A stretch of 53,879 nt of DNA from an uncultured Marinobacterium sp. (GTDB lineage: Bacteria > Pseudomonadota > Gammaproteobacteria > Pseudomonadales > Balneatricaceae), in contig CANMWJ010000023.1 in the NCBI GenBank assembly GCA_947501565.1, positions 1 to 53,879 on the forward strand, read 5' to 3'. The notes beneath the pieces are model-generated. The model had not been told where the DNA came from and did no database searches. It saw nothing but the letters and a program-made list of their open reading frames with translations. Within the stretch, counting starts at the first letter, position 1. Each line of letters begins with the position of its first letter. Below, piece after piece: positions 8,916-17,234 of this stretch. Both the position numbers and the translations under genes were made by a program.

Positions 8916-9230
8916 TTAGCTCATCAGTCCTTCGAAGCGTAGAATCCCTTCAGCAACTTTCTTGCTGTTCACCTGATAGGTTCCACTGTCGATCGCGGCT
9001 TTCAGCTCTGCTACGCGCTCACTATCTACATCTGGGGTGCTTTCTTTCTGCTCGGCGGCGAGTAATGCTTTTGCCGCGTCACTAAGCTTAACGGTATCAC
9101 CCTTGTTGGACGGAGCCGCGCTGCGTGCACCGCTATCTTTGCCTGAAACGGCATTATTAGCGGGTTCTGCTGCTTTACCACGAGTATTTGTCGCCTGTGT
9201 GGATGACAGACTCGTGAAGTCGATTACCAT
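8916..9230 (-). CDS. flgM: anti-sigma-28 factor FlgM
   Basis: FlgM binds and inhibits sigma-28 (FliA) until the hook is complete and FlgM is exported. The 104 residues have a low-complexity Ala/Asn/Ser-rich N-terminal half, as expected for an exported disordered protein. A conserved C-terminal sigma-binding half follows, with VKLSDAAKALLAAE, RVAELKAAIDSGTY and KVAEGILRFE. A consensus sigma-28 promoter lies about 35 bp upstream, so FlgM controls its own synthesis by feedback. flgN follows. Confidence 0.96.
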   Translation of the reverse strand: MVIDFTSLSSTQATNTRGKAAEPANNAVSGKDSGARSAAPSNKGDTVKLSDAAKALLAAEQKESTPDVDSERVAELKAAIDSGTYQVNSKKVAEGILRFEGLMS

Positions 9231-9263
9231 TCGTCCAATCCTCAGTACGTGTTATGCCATTAA

Positions 9264-9290
9264 CTATCGGCGGTACACAACCAAACTTTA
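9264..9290 (-). promoter_or_regulatory. sigma-28 (FliA) promoter of flgMN
   Basis: On the minus strand this reads TAAAGTTT-N11-GCCGATAG. That is an exact match to the enterobacterial FliA -35 octamer and 7 of 8 in the -10 (GCCGATAA), with the canonical spacing. Confidence 0.93.
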
Positions 9291-9344
9291 GAAAAAAATA
9301 CAAAAGTTTTTCGCCATTATAGCAGCGCCATCTTTTGACGGCTA

Positions 9345-10037
9345 TCAAGGCGTGCGCACGAGTCCGGGGGAAATTGCAACGGCTTTGATCACGCGGCCCG
9401 ATTTCTCATTTCGAACCGAAATCTGTTGGTTTGCTTTGCCTGGTTGTAGCGCAGTGCCCGCCGTTCTGATCGACAGCCCCCCACGACGGGCCTCAATGGT
9501 GACCGCATCGCCTTTCCTAATAATAGTAGCGGCTGCAAGCTGAGAACTTTTAATGTGTTGTCCCGCTGCGATTGCACGCCTTGCTGCCATGCCTGTCACG
9601 GCGCTCATGTCACTGATGTAGTTTTTGCGGAGGGAGGCAATATCCCGCTCTTTCAGCGCCAGATGCTGAAATTGAATAATCTCGCCTTTAGATATCGGGC
9701 GACTGGCCGTTACAACGGGTTTGAACGCTCTCAACTTTGCCGTCATATACAGTTGCCAGCGTGGTTGGGAGCAACTGACGCGCAAACTGATGCGGGAATT
9801 AAGATCATTCTTGCTTCTGAACTGGACAGGTTGGGTGCAAGTTACTAACTTTACTCGCGAGCTGATTGGATTCACCGTTACTTCAATGCGAGCATCGGGT
9901 TCAGCTTTTTCAAAAAGTTCGGTGAGATACTCCGTCGCCTGGCTTTGAAGTTGTTCAGGTGATGCGGCAGCCACTATCGGAATTGGTAGGAAAAGGGTGG
10001 TCAGCAGTAAAAGTCGTGTTAAATTACGTTGAATCAA
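9345..10037 (-). CDS. flgA: flagellar P-ring assembly chaperone FlgA
   Basis: This is the periplasmic chaperone for P-ring (FlgI) assembly. The 230 residues start with a Sec signal peptide (hydrophobic run about 8-24, cleavage probably after the VAAA segment). An SAF-type region follows, with RPISKGEIIQ, GMAARRAIAAGQHI and a C-terminal AVAISPGLVRTP, all typical of FlgA. It lies leftward of the sigma-28 flgM promoter in the order flgA-flgM-flgN. It is divergent from cheV with only 61 bp between them, so the two promoters share that gap. No clear sigma-54 or sigma-28 site is visible there. Confidence 0.95.
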   Translation of the reverse strand: MIQRNLTRLLLLTTLFLPIPIVAAASPEQLQSQATEYLTELFEKAEPDARIEVTVNPISSRVKLVTCTQPVQFRSKNDLNSRISLRVSCSQPRWQLYMTAKLRAFKPVVTASRPISKGEIIQFQHLALKERDIASLRKNYISDMSAVTGMAARRAIAAGQHIKSSQLAAATIIRKGDAVTIEARRGGLSIRTAGTALQPGKANQQISVRNEKSGRVIKAVAISPGLVRTP

Positions 10038-10098
10038 TGCAGTGTCCTACGCGGGCAGACAATATAGTGCTTAACAATTTCCACGGGATAGATAAATC

Positions 10099-11040
10099 AT
10101 GTCAGGTATCCTAGATACTGTAAACCTGCGAACCCAGATGGTTGGACAGAACCGGATGGAGTTGTTGCTGTTTGGTCTGGAGACCGAACAGCGTTTTGGC
10201 ATTAACGTGTTTAAAGTACGTGAAGTACTGCAATGTCCTGAGCTGACAGAGGTGCCACGTCAGACATCCGCCATTAAAGGTATGGCTCATATCCGTGGCG
10301 AAACTATCCCTGTGCTGGATCTCTCTGAAGCGATCGGACGTAATGCGATCCCTCACGAAGAGCGCTTACAGTCTTTCCTGATCGTGGTGGAATACAACCG
10401 TCGCATCCTGGCGTTTCTTGTGCGTCGGGTGGACCGCATCCTGAATACCCAGTGGGACCAGATCAACGCGCCACCTGCGGAAATCGGTGTGGAGAACTAC
10501 CTGACGGCGATTCTCGAACATGAAGGCAAGCTGATCGAAATCATCGATGTTGAGCAGATACTTGCTGACCTCTATCCGATGTCGACAGATGTGAGCCATG
10601 AGGTAGCCGACGAACAGGTGCGTGAGAAAGCAACTCAGCATCATGTGCTGATTGTCGATGACTCCTCTGTAGCCCGTAACCAGATGCGTCGAAGCCTGGA
10701 AAGTCTCGGCCTCAAAGTAACTTCTGCAAACAATGGGCGTATTGCGTGGGGATTGCTGGAAGGGTTGCTGGACAAAGGCCTCGATCCAACCGACGTGTTC
10801 CTGATGGTGGTATCTGATATTGAGATGCCCGAGATGGATGGATATACGCTGACTTCCATGATCCGAGAGGACGAACGTACCCGCAATCTTCATGTGGTGC
10901 TGCACACCTCCCTCTCAGGTGGTTTTAACGTCTCCATGGTTAAAAAGGTGGGGGCTAACGGTTTCCTGGCTAAATTTAACCCGAACGAGCTTGCCGAAGT
11001 CGTGGTTAAACGTATCAAACAGGTTGAAGGTGGTTACTGA
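10099..11040 (+). CDS. cheV: chemotaxis coupling protein CheV
   Basis: This is a CheW-like adaptor with a phosphorylatable receiver, linking chemoreceptors to the CheA kinase and tuning adaptation. The CheW domain spans about 15-160 (FGLETEQRFGINVFKVREVL, GMAHIRGETIPVLDL). The receiver spans about 181-310 with Asp187-Asp188, phosphoacceptor Asp240 in VVSDIEMPEMDG, and Lys292, so it appears functional. The 313-residue length is typical. cheR follows immediately, the usual cheVR pair ahead of flgB in Pseudomonas, Vibrio and relatives. Confidence 0.96.
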   Translation: MSGILDTVNLRTQMVGQNRMELLLFGLETEQRFGINVFKVREVLQCPELTEVPRQTSAIKGMAHIRGETIPVLDLSEAIGRNAIPHEERLQSFLIVVEYNRRILAFLVRRVDRILNTQWDQINAPPAEIGVENYLTAILEHEGKLIEIIDVEQILADLYPMSTDVSHEVADEQVREKATQHHVLIVDDSSVARNQMRRSLESLGLKVTSANNGRIAWGLLEGLLDKGLDPTDVFLMVVSDIEMPEMDGYTLTSMIREDERTRNLHVVLHTSLSGGFNVSMVKKVGANGFLAKFNPNELAEVVVKRIKQVEGGY

Positions 11041-11071
11041 GCCAGTGGATAAAGAGAATCTGCTCAGGCCG

Positions 11072-11914
11072 ATGACCAAACGCAGCTTTCAGATTTCCGA
11101 TCAGGAATTTGAGCGTTTTAGCCGCTTTCTGGAAGATAGTTGCGGCATTTTGCTGGCGGGACATAAGCAGTATCTGGTGCAAAGCCGCCTCGGTAAAATC
11201 ATGCAGGAGCAGCGTTGTGAGACGCTGAACCAGCTTGTGGATAAGCTGAGTTCACCTGCGGGGCATTCACTGAAGGATGGTGTCATCGATGCGATGACCA
11301 CCAATGAAACGCTCTGGTTCCGTGATATTCACCCTTTCGATATTCTGCGTAACCGTATTCTGGAAGAGCGACTTGCTCTGGCGGGGCATGGGCGGCTGCG
11401 GATCTGGTCTGCGGCTTGCTCCACAGGTCAGGAACCCTACTCTATCAGCATGGTGCTTGACGAGTTTAAGCATTCTAATCCGCATCAGTTGCGTATGGGG
11501 GCAGAGATTGTCGCCACCGATATCTCTAGCAACGTGCTGTCGCTGGCGAAATCTGGCGTGTATGAGATGTTGGCGATCGGACGTGGATTGTCAAAAGACC
11601 GCTTGCATCGCTATTTCGATGATCAGCACAACGGCTGCTGGGCGGTGAAACCCAATATCAAAGCGGCAGTTCAGTTCCGTAACCTCAATTTGCTGGGTTC
11701 CTATGCCGGGTTGGGGCAGTTTGATGTCATCTTCTGCCGTAATGTCCTGATCTACTTCTCCACTGAGCGTAAGGTTGAGATCCTGCGCAAGATGCATAAA
11801 TCCCTCAAGCCGGGTGGTTACCTGTTGCTGGGTGCATCTGAATCCCTTTCCGGCTTGAACGACTGCTACAAAATGATCCATTGCCGCCCGGGCATCATCT
11901 ACCAGGCGATCTGA
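11072..11914 (+). CDS. cheR: chemotaxis protein methyltransferase CheR
   Basis: CheR uses S-adenosylmethionine to methylate glutamates on chemoreceptors during adaptation. The N-terminal helical CheR domain (about 1-75: FERFSRFLEDSCGILL, QYLVQSRLGKIM) is followed by the SAM-binding domain with WSAACSTGQEPYSISM and FDVIFCRNVLIYFS. About 280 residues is standard. The reading frame is open well into cheV. ATG 11072 fits family N-termini best, but a GTG at 11030 with AGG six bases upstream, overlapping the cheV stop, is a credible alternative. It is presumably co-transcribed with cheV. Confidence 0.94.
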   Translation: MTKRSFQISDQEFERFSRFLEDSCGILLAGHKQYLVQSRLGKIMQEQRCETLNQLVDKLSSPAGHSLKDGVIDAMTTNETLWFRDIHPFDILRNRILEERLALAGHGRLRIWSAACSTGQEPYSISMVLDEFKHSNPHQLRMGAEIVATDISSNVLSLAKSGVYEMLAIGRGLSKDRLHRYFDDQHNGCWAVKPNIKAAVQFRNLNLLGSYAGLGQFDVIFCRNVLIYFSTERKVEILRKMHKSLKPGGYLLLGASESLSGLNDCYKMIHCRPGIIYQAI

Positions 11915-12022
11915 TCTGAGATTGCCGCCCGGCGGCAGTCGGGCGGTAGTCGATTGCCGCTTTCCTCCTCTTAATAAATCTTTATTTATCTAACCCTATG
12001 TAATTAAAGGTTTTTTTATATC

Positions 12023-12038
12023 TGGCCCTGAAATTGCT
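12023..12038 (+). promoter_or_regulatory. sigma-54 promoter of the flgBCDE operon
   Basis: TGGCCC-N5-TTGCT carries the invariant GG (-24) and GC (-12) with the exact spacing of RpoN promoters. It lies 35 bp before the flgB ATG. FleQ or FleR, both encoded in this window, would be the activator by analogy with Pseudomonas. Confidence 0.9.
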
Positions 12039-12072
12039 TTTTGTTCCGTATCTGGAATTAGAGGCAACTAAG

Positions 12073-12477
12073 ATGGCAATCAGCTTTGACAAGGCACTGG
12101 GAATTCATGATGACGCGATGCTCTTTCGTGCAAGTCGCGCAGAAGTGATTGCCAACAATATCGCAAATGCTGATACACCTAACTTCCTGGCGCGTGATAT
12201 CGATTTTAAATCGGTACTGGATGGCGCGATGGATGACAACATGCCTCGCCTGAAGATGGAGCAGACCCAGAGCGGTCACGCCTCCGGTTTTCTTGATCCG
12301 AATATGGCGGCGGAGATGATGTACCGCATTCCCTCCCAAGCGTCTGTAGACGGTAACACCGTCGAAGTGCAGGAGGAGATGGCCCGCTATACCGAGAACG
12401 CACTGGACTTCCAGACCTCCTTTACGTTTGTAGATAAAAAATTCAAAGGCTTGTCTAAAGCTCTGAAGGGTGAATAA
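12073..12477 (+). CDS. flgB: flagellar proximal rod protein FlgB
   Basis: This is a rod subunit in the periplasmic drive shaft near the MS-ring. The 134 residues show the axial-protein N-terminus with NIANADTPNFLARDIDF and the C-terminal helix ending FTFVDKKFKGLSKALKGE, both diagnostic. In-frame codons upstream to 12034 fall inside the sigma-54 promoter, so ATG 12073 with an upstream GAGG is the start. It is first gene of flgBCDE and sits 2 bp before flgC. Confidence 0.96.
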   Translation: MAISFDKALGIHDDAMLFRASRAEVIANNIANADTPNFLARDIDFKSVLDGAMDDNMPRLKMEQTQSGHASGFLDPNMAAEMMYRIPSQASVDGNTVEVQEEMARYTENALDFQTSFTFVDKKFKGLSKALKGE

Positions 12478-12479
12478 CG

Positions 12480-12911
12480 ATGTCGCTGAGTAACGTATTT
12501 GGTATCGCGGGTTCTGCGATGAACGCACAGACTGTGCGCCTTAATACCACCGCGAGTAACCTGGCGAACGCTGAGAGTGTGAGTTCCAGCGTGGATGAAA
12601 CCTACCGTGCACGTAAGCCGGTATTCGCCCTGAAAGCGGCAGACCTCGAAGCGCCTTTTGCACAGAATGATGTAGTGCAGGCGCAGGGGGTGGAGGTGCT
12701 GGGTATCGTGGAAAGCGAGGCGCCGTTGCGACAGGAATATAACCCGAACCATCCGATGGCGGATGAAGAGGGCTACGTCTATTACCCGAACGTGAACGTG
12801 GTCGAGGAGATGGCTGACATGATCTCCGCATCCCGTTCCTTCCAGATCAACGCGGAGATCATGAATACCGCGAAACAGATGGTGCAGCGTACGCTGTCCT
12901 TGGGGCAGTAA
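12480..12911 (+). CDS. flgC: flagellar proximal rod protein FlgC
   Basis: This is a second proximal rod subunit. The 143 residues carry the N-terminal rod motif NTTASNLANAESVSSS and the C-terminal YPNVNVVEEMADMISASRSF, the typical FlgC signature. Size and order (flgB-flgC-flgD) are standard. Confidence 0.97.
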   Translation: MSLSNVFGIAGSAMNAQTVRLNTTASNLANAESVSSSVDETYRARKPVFALKAADLEAPFAQNDVVQAQGVEVLGIVESEAPLRQEYNPNHPMADEEGYVYYPNVNVVEEMADMISASRSFQINAEIMNTAKQMVQRTLSLGQ

Positions 12912-12939
12912 CGAATGAAGAACATTGAGGGTGTAAGCC

Positions 12940-13629
12940 ATGGCTGACATTAATGGCGTAAACCAATCGGCGACGAACGTCTACGATCAGATCAACCAGA
13001 AGAATAAGCAAAGCTCGACAACCGGCGAGAAATCAAGTGCCGCGGAAACGAGTGAGATGTTTATGCAGCTGATGATCGCGCAGCTGAAAAACCAGAGCCC
13101 GACCAGTCCGGCGGAAACTACCGACTTCATGCAGCAGATCTCCAGCATGAGTTCGGTGGAGAGTATCGCCAACCTGAATACCACTATGGAGCAGCTCAGT
13201 AACTCGCTGATGACCAGTCAGACCGCGTTGCAAGCCTCTTCAATGGTGGGGCAGCAGGCATTCATCAAAACCGATAAGGCGGTGCTGGGTGAATCCGGTA
13301 ATGTGCAGGGGGTTGTGACTCTGCCAGCGAGCGCATCAGATGTGCGGCTTTCTGTGTACGATCAGTCCGGATCGCTGGTTGACCGAGTGTCGATCGGAGC
13401 GAAAGAATCCGGCGATCACCAGTTCACCTGGTCTGGAGAAAACTTCCCGGCCGGTGAATACCGAGTGGTGGCGGAAGCGCAGGTGGGTGATGAGTACGAA
13501 ACCGCCGAGAGTTACATAGGATTTACCGTTAACAGCGTGACGCTTGGCCAGAATGGCATAGGCATGGCGCTGAATACCGATGCCGGGTCAGTTGGCATCA
13601 ATGATGTGAAACAACTGGGTCAAGGCTAA
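12940..13629 (+). CDS. flgD: flagellar hook assembly scaffold FlgD
   Basis: FlgD caps the growing hook and is later discarded. The N-terminal export and cap region holds MFMQLMIAQLKNQSPTSPAE, the FlgD hallmark. After it comes a beta-rich FlgD Ig-like/tudor region (about 100-200) with YDQSGSLVDRV and WSGENFPAGEYRV. The 229-residue length is typical. It lies between flgC and the hook gene with short gaps, in the same sigma-54 operon. Confidence 0.97.
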   Translation: MADINGVNQSATNVYDQINQKNKQSSTTGEKSSAAETSEMFMQLMIAQLKNQSPTSPAETTDFMQQISSMSSVESIANLNTTMEQLSNSLMTSQTALQASSMVGQQAFIKTDKAVLGESGNVQGVVTLPASASDVRLSVYDQSGSLVDRVSIGAKESGDHQFTWSGENFPAGEYRVVAEAQVGDEYETAESYIGFTVNSVTLGQNGIGMALNTDAGSVGINDVKQLGQG

Positions 13630-13644
13630 GGGTAGGAGAGAACG

Positions 13645-16335
13645 ATGGCAGGGTTTAATACAGCCGTAACAGGTTTGAAAGCGGCACAAACCGATCTGGA
13701 CGTAACCGGCAACAACATTGCCAACTCCAGTACGGTGGGTTTTAAGACGTCCCGTACCGAGTTCGGCGATATCTACGCGACGGCAGTTGTGGGGGCCGGA
13801 TCGGCCAACGTTGCCGGTTCCGGTGTGACCGTGGCGGATATTGCCCAGGATTTCCAGGCGGGGACCATTGAGTTCACCAATAACAACCTGGACCTGGCGA
13901 TCAACGGTTCCGGTTTCTTCCAGCTGGATGATGGTCAGGGTGGTGTGACCTACACCCGTGCCGGTTCATTTGAACTGAACAAAGACGGCGCTATCGTCTC
14001 CAAAAACGGTAAGTTCCTGAAGGGTTACGGCCTGGACGATGACGGCAACCAGTTGCCGCTCGGAAATTTGGCGGTGACCCAAAAAGAGAGTCCGCCAAAA
14101 GCGACCGAGTCGATTGATCTATCCTTCAACATTGACGACCGTGAAGATGCTTCCAAGCTGGGCGCGCCTTACGATAAGGACGAGCCGTCCACTTTTACCT
14201 ACAGTACGACGGTGCGTACCTTCGACAGCCTGGGTAATGAGCACACGATTAAGTACAACTTTGCCGAGCAGCGCCCAGTGCGTGAGGTTCAGACGCTGGA
14301 CTTTAATACCTTGAGCGGCAATGTAGATATCTCCGGTGCAACCGTGAACCTGGCGACGCTGCGTAGCCTGGGTGGCATCGGTGAGCAGCAGAGCTTCAGT
14401 ATCACAGGTACAGCAATGGCTGATGGCGCGGTGAGCGTTGATATCGCAGCCAAGTCCGGAACCATTAAAGTTCCCGTAACAGTCAATAACACTGACGGGC
14501 CATTACAGATTGCTGAAAATATTGCAGCTGAGCTGAATAGAGCAGCGTTGCCGGGCGGTTCGCTGGATGGCGTTGTTGACAGTGTTACGGCTGATAATAA
14601 CGGTAAGGTGGTAATTACCTATACGGTCGCTCAGGAAAATATTGGTGCGGTGACTTTTAGCCAAGTAACTGGTTTGGCACAGGGGGTTGAAGTCCAAGAA
14701 GCAACCGTCGACGATCTTGGTTTTGGTGGCATTATGAGCTTTGCATTCAAAGGCGAAGCAACCGCTGATGGCGAGATCACGATGACCATTCCGAATCCGG
14801 GTGGTGCTGATATTACCCTGCCTGCGGTAAGTTACGCGTTCGGTGATTCGGCGGAAAAAATCTCTAACGCTGTTGCAACAGCGATCAACAATGCTACGGC
14901 AACGAATGGGCAGCTTGACGGTATCGTTTCACAGGCTGTGGTGAACTCCACCTCCGGGCGTATTGAGCTGACCTATGACAACTCTAAGGAGTTGGTGAGC
15001 TCTTCCGCAGATACCCTGAACGCGGCGATTGGTAACCGCACCGATCCTGCATTGCCTGCGGGGGTTACTTTCCCGGCTAATGCCGCCGCGATCACAACTG
15101 ACACGGCCTATGTCAGCGGAGATAATGCCCAAGAGGAAGCAGATAAGATTCTGGCAGCAGATTCCCGAATCTCGCTGATCGAAGTTGATCGTGATAACAA
15201 TGATGTGATTCTGCGCTTCAAAGCAGAAGCAACGGATCCTGATCCTGTACAGGTTGATAATGCCACCGCTGCAACGTTGAATCAGATTACAGCAACTGAG
15301 CTGGCGGCGAACGAAGTACACTCCTACCAGATCAACGACGGCGCATTCGATACCGATGGTCTGATCAAGGACACCATTCTGAATATTGGTGGCGTTGAGA
15401 TCCAGCTGGATAAGGGCATGGATGAGGAGGCGATCGCCAACTCCGTACTGGCCCGCGAGGCACAGATCCGTGACCAGAATCCGGATGTTGAGAGTGTCAC
15501 TGTCACCAGCGTGGGTACCGACTATAAGGTCAATATTACCTTTAAGGCTGAATCCAATGTCGATGACAACCTCCTCTCCGTGGTGGTAGGTGATGTCAGT
15601 GAGGGTTCCGGTACGGTACCCGTTCTGAGTAATAAAGAGGTCACCCAGGGGGATAACTCCTTCCAGGGTGTATACCGTATGTATGCCTACCTCAACGGTG
15701 AAGAGCAGCTGAACCTGGGTAAAGTGGTAGATCCGGGCGAGGCTGGATTCTCCAACAATCAGACCGAGGTTGGCCCGATCATCCTCAAGTTCAACCCAAC
15801 CAATGGTTTCCTGTCCTCGGTAAATGGCTCAACGTTCCCATCCGGGAGCGATGCCCCTAAGATCACCATTGAGGGTGCGGATCCGGCCAACCCGTTGACG
15901 AAGATTGAGGTGGATCTGACCGGTTCAACCCAGTTCTCCTCTGCATCTATCGTGAAGTCCAGTTCACAGGATGGTTACACCAAGGGTGACCTGGTGGGCG
16001 TAACCTTCAGTGAGACCGGTGAGATGGTGGCGAGTTTCTCCAACGGCCAGAACCAGGAGCTGGGCATTGTGGCGATTGCCACCTTTGAAAACCAGTCCGG
16101 TCTGCAGCCATCGGGGGATACGGAGTGGACCGCAACGCTGACTTCGGGGGATGCGATCCTTAACCCGCCGGGCACCGGTCTGAACGGTACCTTGCGTTCA
16201 GCAGCATTGGAGCAGTCCAACGTGGACCTGTCGGCAGAGCTGGTAAACCTGATCGAGGCGCAGCGTAACTTCCAGGCGAACTCGAAAACCCTAGAAACGC
16301 TCAATAACGTAACGCAGTCGATCCTGCAGATCTGA
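13645..16335 (+). CDS. flgE: flagellar hook protein FlgE with a large internal repeat insertion
   Basis: This is the subunit of the hook, the universal joint between rod and filament. The conserved N-terminus (NIANSSTVGFKTSRTEFGD) and C-terminus (NVDLSAELVNLIEAQRNFQA) are intact and identify FlgE. At 896 residues it is about twice the common 400-450. The extra mass lies at about 208-672, between TIKYNF and NSFQGVYRMYAYLNG. It holds at least two and probably four related modules, each with a beta-rich stretch, an amphipathic helix (IAENIAAELN, ISNAVATAIN, IANSVLAREAQ) and a terminal beta pair (GKVVITYT, GRIELTYD, YKVNITFK). The frame is open throughout and composition matches the flanks. The insertion should form extra outer hook domains. 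It is last gene before a terminator. Confidence 0.96.
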   Translation: MAGFNTAVTGLKAAQTDLDVTGNNIANSSTVGFKTSRTEFGDIYATAVVGAGSANVAGSGVTVADIAQDFQAGTIEFTNNNLDLAINGSGFFQLDDGQGGVTYTRAGSFELNKDGAIVSKNGKFLKGYGLDDDGNQLPLGNLAVTQKESPPKATESIDLSFNIDDREDASKLGAPYDKDEPSTFTYSTTVRTFDSLGNEHTIKYNFAEQRPVREVQTLDFNTLSGNVDISGATVNLATLRSLGGIGEQQSFSITGTAMADGAVSVDIAAKSGTIKVPVTVNNTDGPLQIAENIAAELNRAALPGGSLDGVVDSVTADNNGKVVITYTVAQENIGAVTFSQVTGLAQGVEVQEATVDDLGFGGIMSFAFKGEATADGEITMTIPNPGGADITLPAVSYAFGDSAEKISNAVATAINNATATNGQLDGIVSQAVVNSTSGRIELTYDNSKELVSSSADTLNAAIGNRTDPALPAGVTFPANAAAITTDTAYVSGDNAQEEADKILAADSRISLIEVDRDNNDVILRFKAEATDPDPVQVDNATAATLNQITATELAANEVHSYQINDGAFDTDGLIKDTILNIGGVEIQLDKGMDEEAIANSVLAREAQIRDQNPDVESVTVTSVGTDYKVNITFKAESNVDDNLLSVVVGDVSEGSGTVPVLSNKEVTQGDNSFQGVYRMYAYLNGEEQLNLGKVVDPGEAGFSNNQTEVGPIILKFNPTNGFLSSVNGSTFPSGSDAPKITIEGADPANPLTKIEVDLTGSTQFSSASIVKSSSQDGYTKGDLVGVTFSETGEMVASFSNGQNQELGIVAIATFENQSGLQPSGDTEWTATLTSGDAILNPPGTGLNGTLRSAALEQSNVDLSAELVNLIEAQRNFQANSKTLETLNNVTQSILQI

Positions 16336-16363
16336 TCGTTACCCACCATTCTTTCCTTTCCAG

Positions 16364-16389
16364 AAAGGGGCCTTTGCAGGCCCCTTTTC
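16364..16389 (+). terminator. intrinsic terminator after flgE
   Basis: AAAGGGGCC pairs with GGCCCCTTT around a TTTGCA loop and ends in TTTTCT. It separates the flgBCDE and flgF transcription units. Confidence 0.9.
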
Positions 16390-16403
16390 TATTTCTGATT
16401 TTC

Positions 16404-16419
16404 TGGCACGCGTATTGCT
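16404..16419 (+). promoter_or_regulatory. sigma-54 promoter of the flgF operon
   Basis: TGGCAC-GCGTA-TTGCT is a perfect RpoN consensus match with exact spacing, 44 bp before the flgF ATG and just past the flgE terminator. Confidence 0.96.
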
Positions 16420-16462
16420 TTTTCTATGCAGGTGGCAATCTTTGGCTGCATAGGAACTGGTA

Positions 16463-17206
16463 ATGGATAAAGTGCTTTATATCGGTATGAGCGGTGCGCG
16501 CGAAAATATGCTCGCGCAGCAGGCTCATGCTAACAACCTCGCCAACGCAACAACCAAGGGCTTCAAGGCTGACATGGCGCAGGCGCGCGCGATGCAGGTG
16601 TTTGGTGAGGGGCATCCTTCCCGTGTCTATGCGATGACTGAGCGTCCAGCAACCAATATGGACTCCGGTACGCTGATCGAAACCGGGCGTAAGCTGGATG
16701 TGGCTGTACAGGGTGACGGCTGGATCGCCGTGCAGACCCCTGACGGCAACGAGGGTTATACCCGTGCCGGCGAGCTGCAGATCGATGCCCTTGGTCGTGT
16801 CGTGACCGGCAGCGGTTTGCCGGTGATCGGCAACGGCGGAGAACCGATCGTTGTGCCACCCATAGAACAGATCGATATTGCCAATGACGGCGGTATTACT
16901 ATCCGCCCGCAGGGTGAGGGTGCGGCAGAGTTGATCCTGGTGGACAGCATCAAGTTTGTGAACCCGGAGCCTGGAACCCTGTTTAAGGGTGTTGATGGTC
17001 TGATGCGCACCGAAAATCAGGTGCCGCTTCCGCCCGCTTTGGATGTGCAGATCCGCTCCGGCTATCTGGAGTCGAGTAACGTAAATGGCGTACACGAGCT
17101 GACCAATATGATTACGCTGGCGCGTCAGTTCGAGATGCATATCAAGATGATGAAGACTGCTGAGGAGAACTCCTCGGCAGCAGCAAAAATTCTGCAGTTG
17201 AGCTGA
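16463..17206 (+). CDS. flgF: flagellar proximal rod protein FlgF
   Basis: This is a rod subunit of 247 residues. The N-terminal QQAHANNLANATTKGFKADM and the C-terminal SGYLESSNVNGVHELTNMI identify a rod protein. Length and place before flgG identify FlgF. It is first gene of the flgFGHIJKL unit behind the perfect sigma-54 site. Confidence 0.97.
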   Translation: MDKVLYIGMSGARENMLAQQAHANNLANATTKGFKADMAQARAMQVFGEGHPSRVYAMTERPATNMDSGTLIETGRKLDVAVQGDGWIAVQTPDGNEGYTRAGELQIDALGRVVTGSGLPVIGNGGEPIVVPPIEQIDIANDGGITIRPQGEGAAELILVDSIKFVNPEPGTLFKGVDGLMRTENQVPLPPALDVQIRSGYLESSNVNGVHELTNMITLARQFEMHIKMMKTAEENSSAAAKILQLS

Positions 17207-17234
17207 TGCTCGGCCGTTAAGAGGAGAATACAAC

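Noticed and set aside
13645-16335. flgE as two genes joined by a frameshift or assembly error
   Set aside because: The single frame is open, has one set of hook N- and C-terminal motifs, and the middle consists of repeated modules rather than a second gene.
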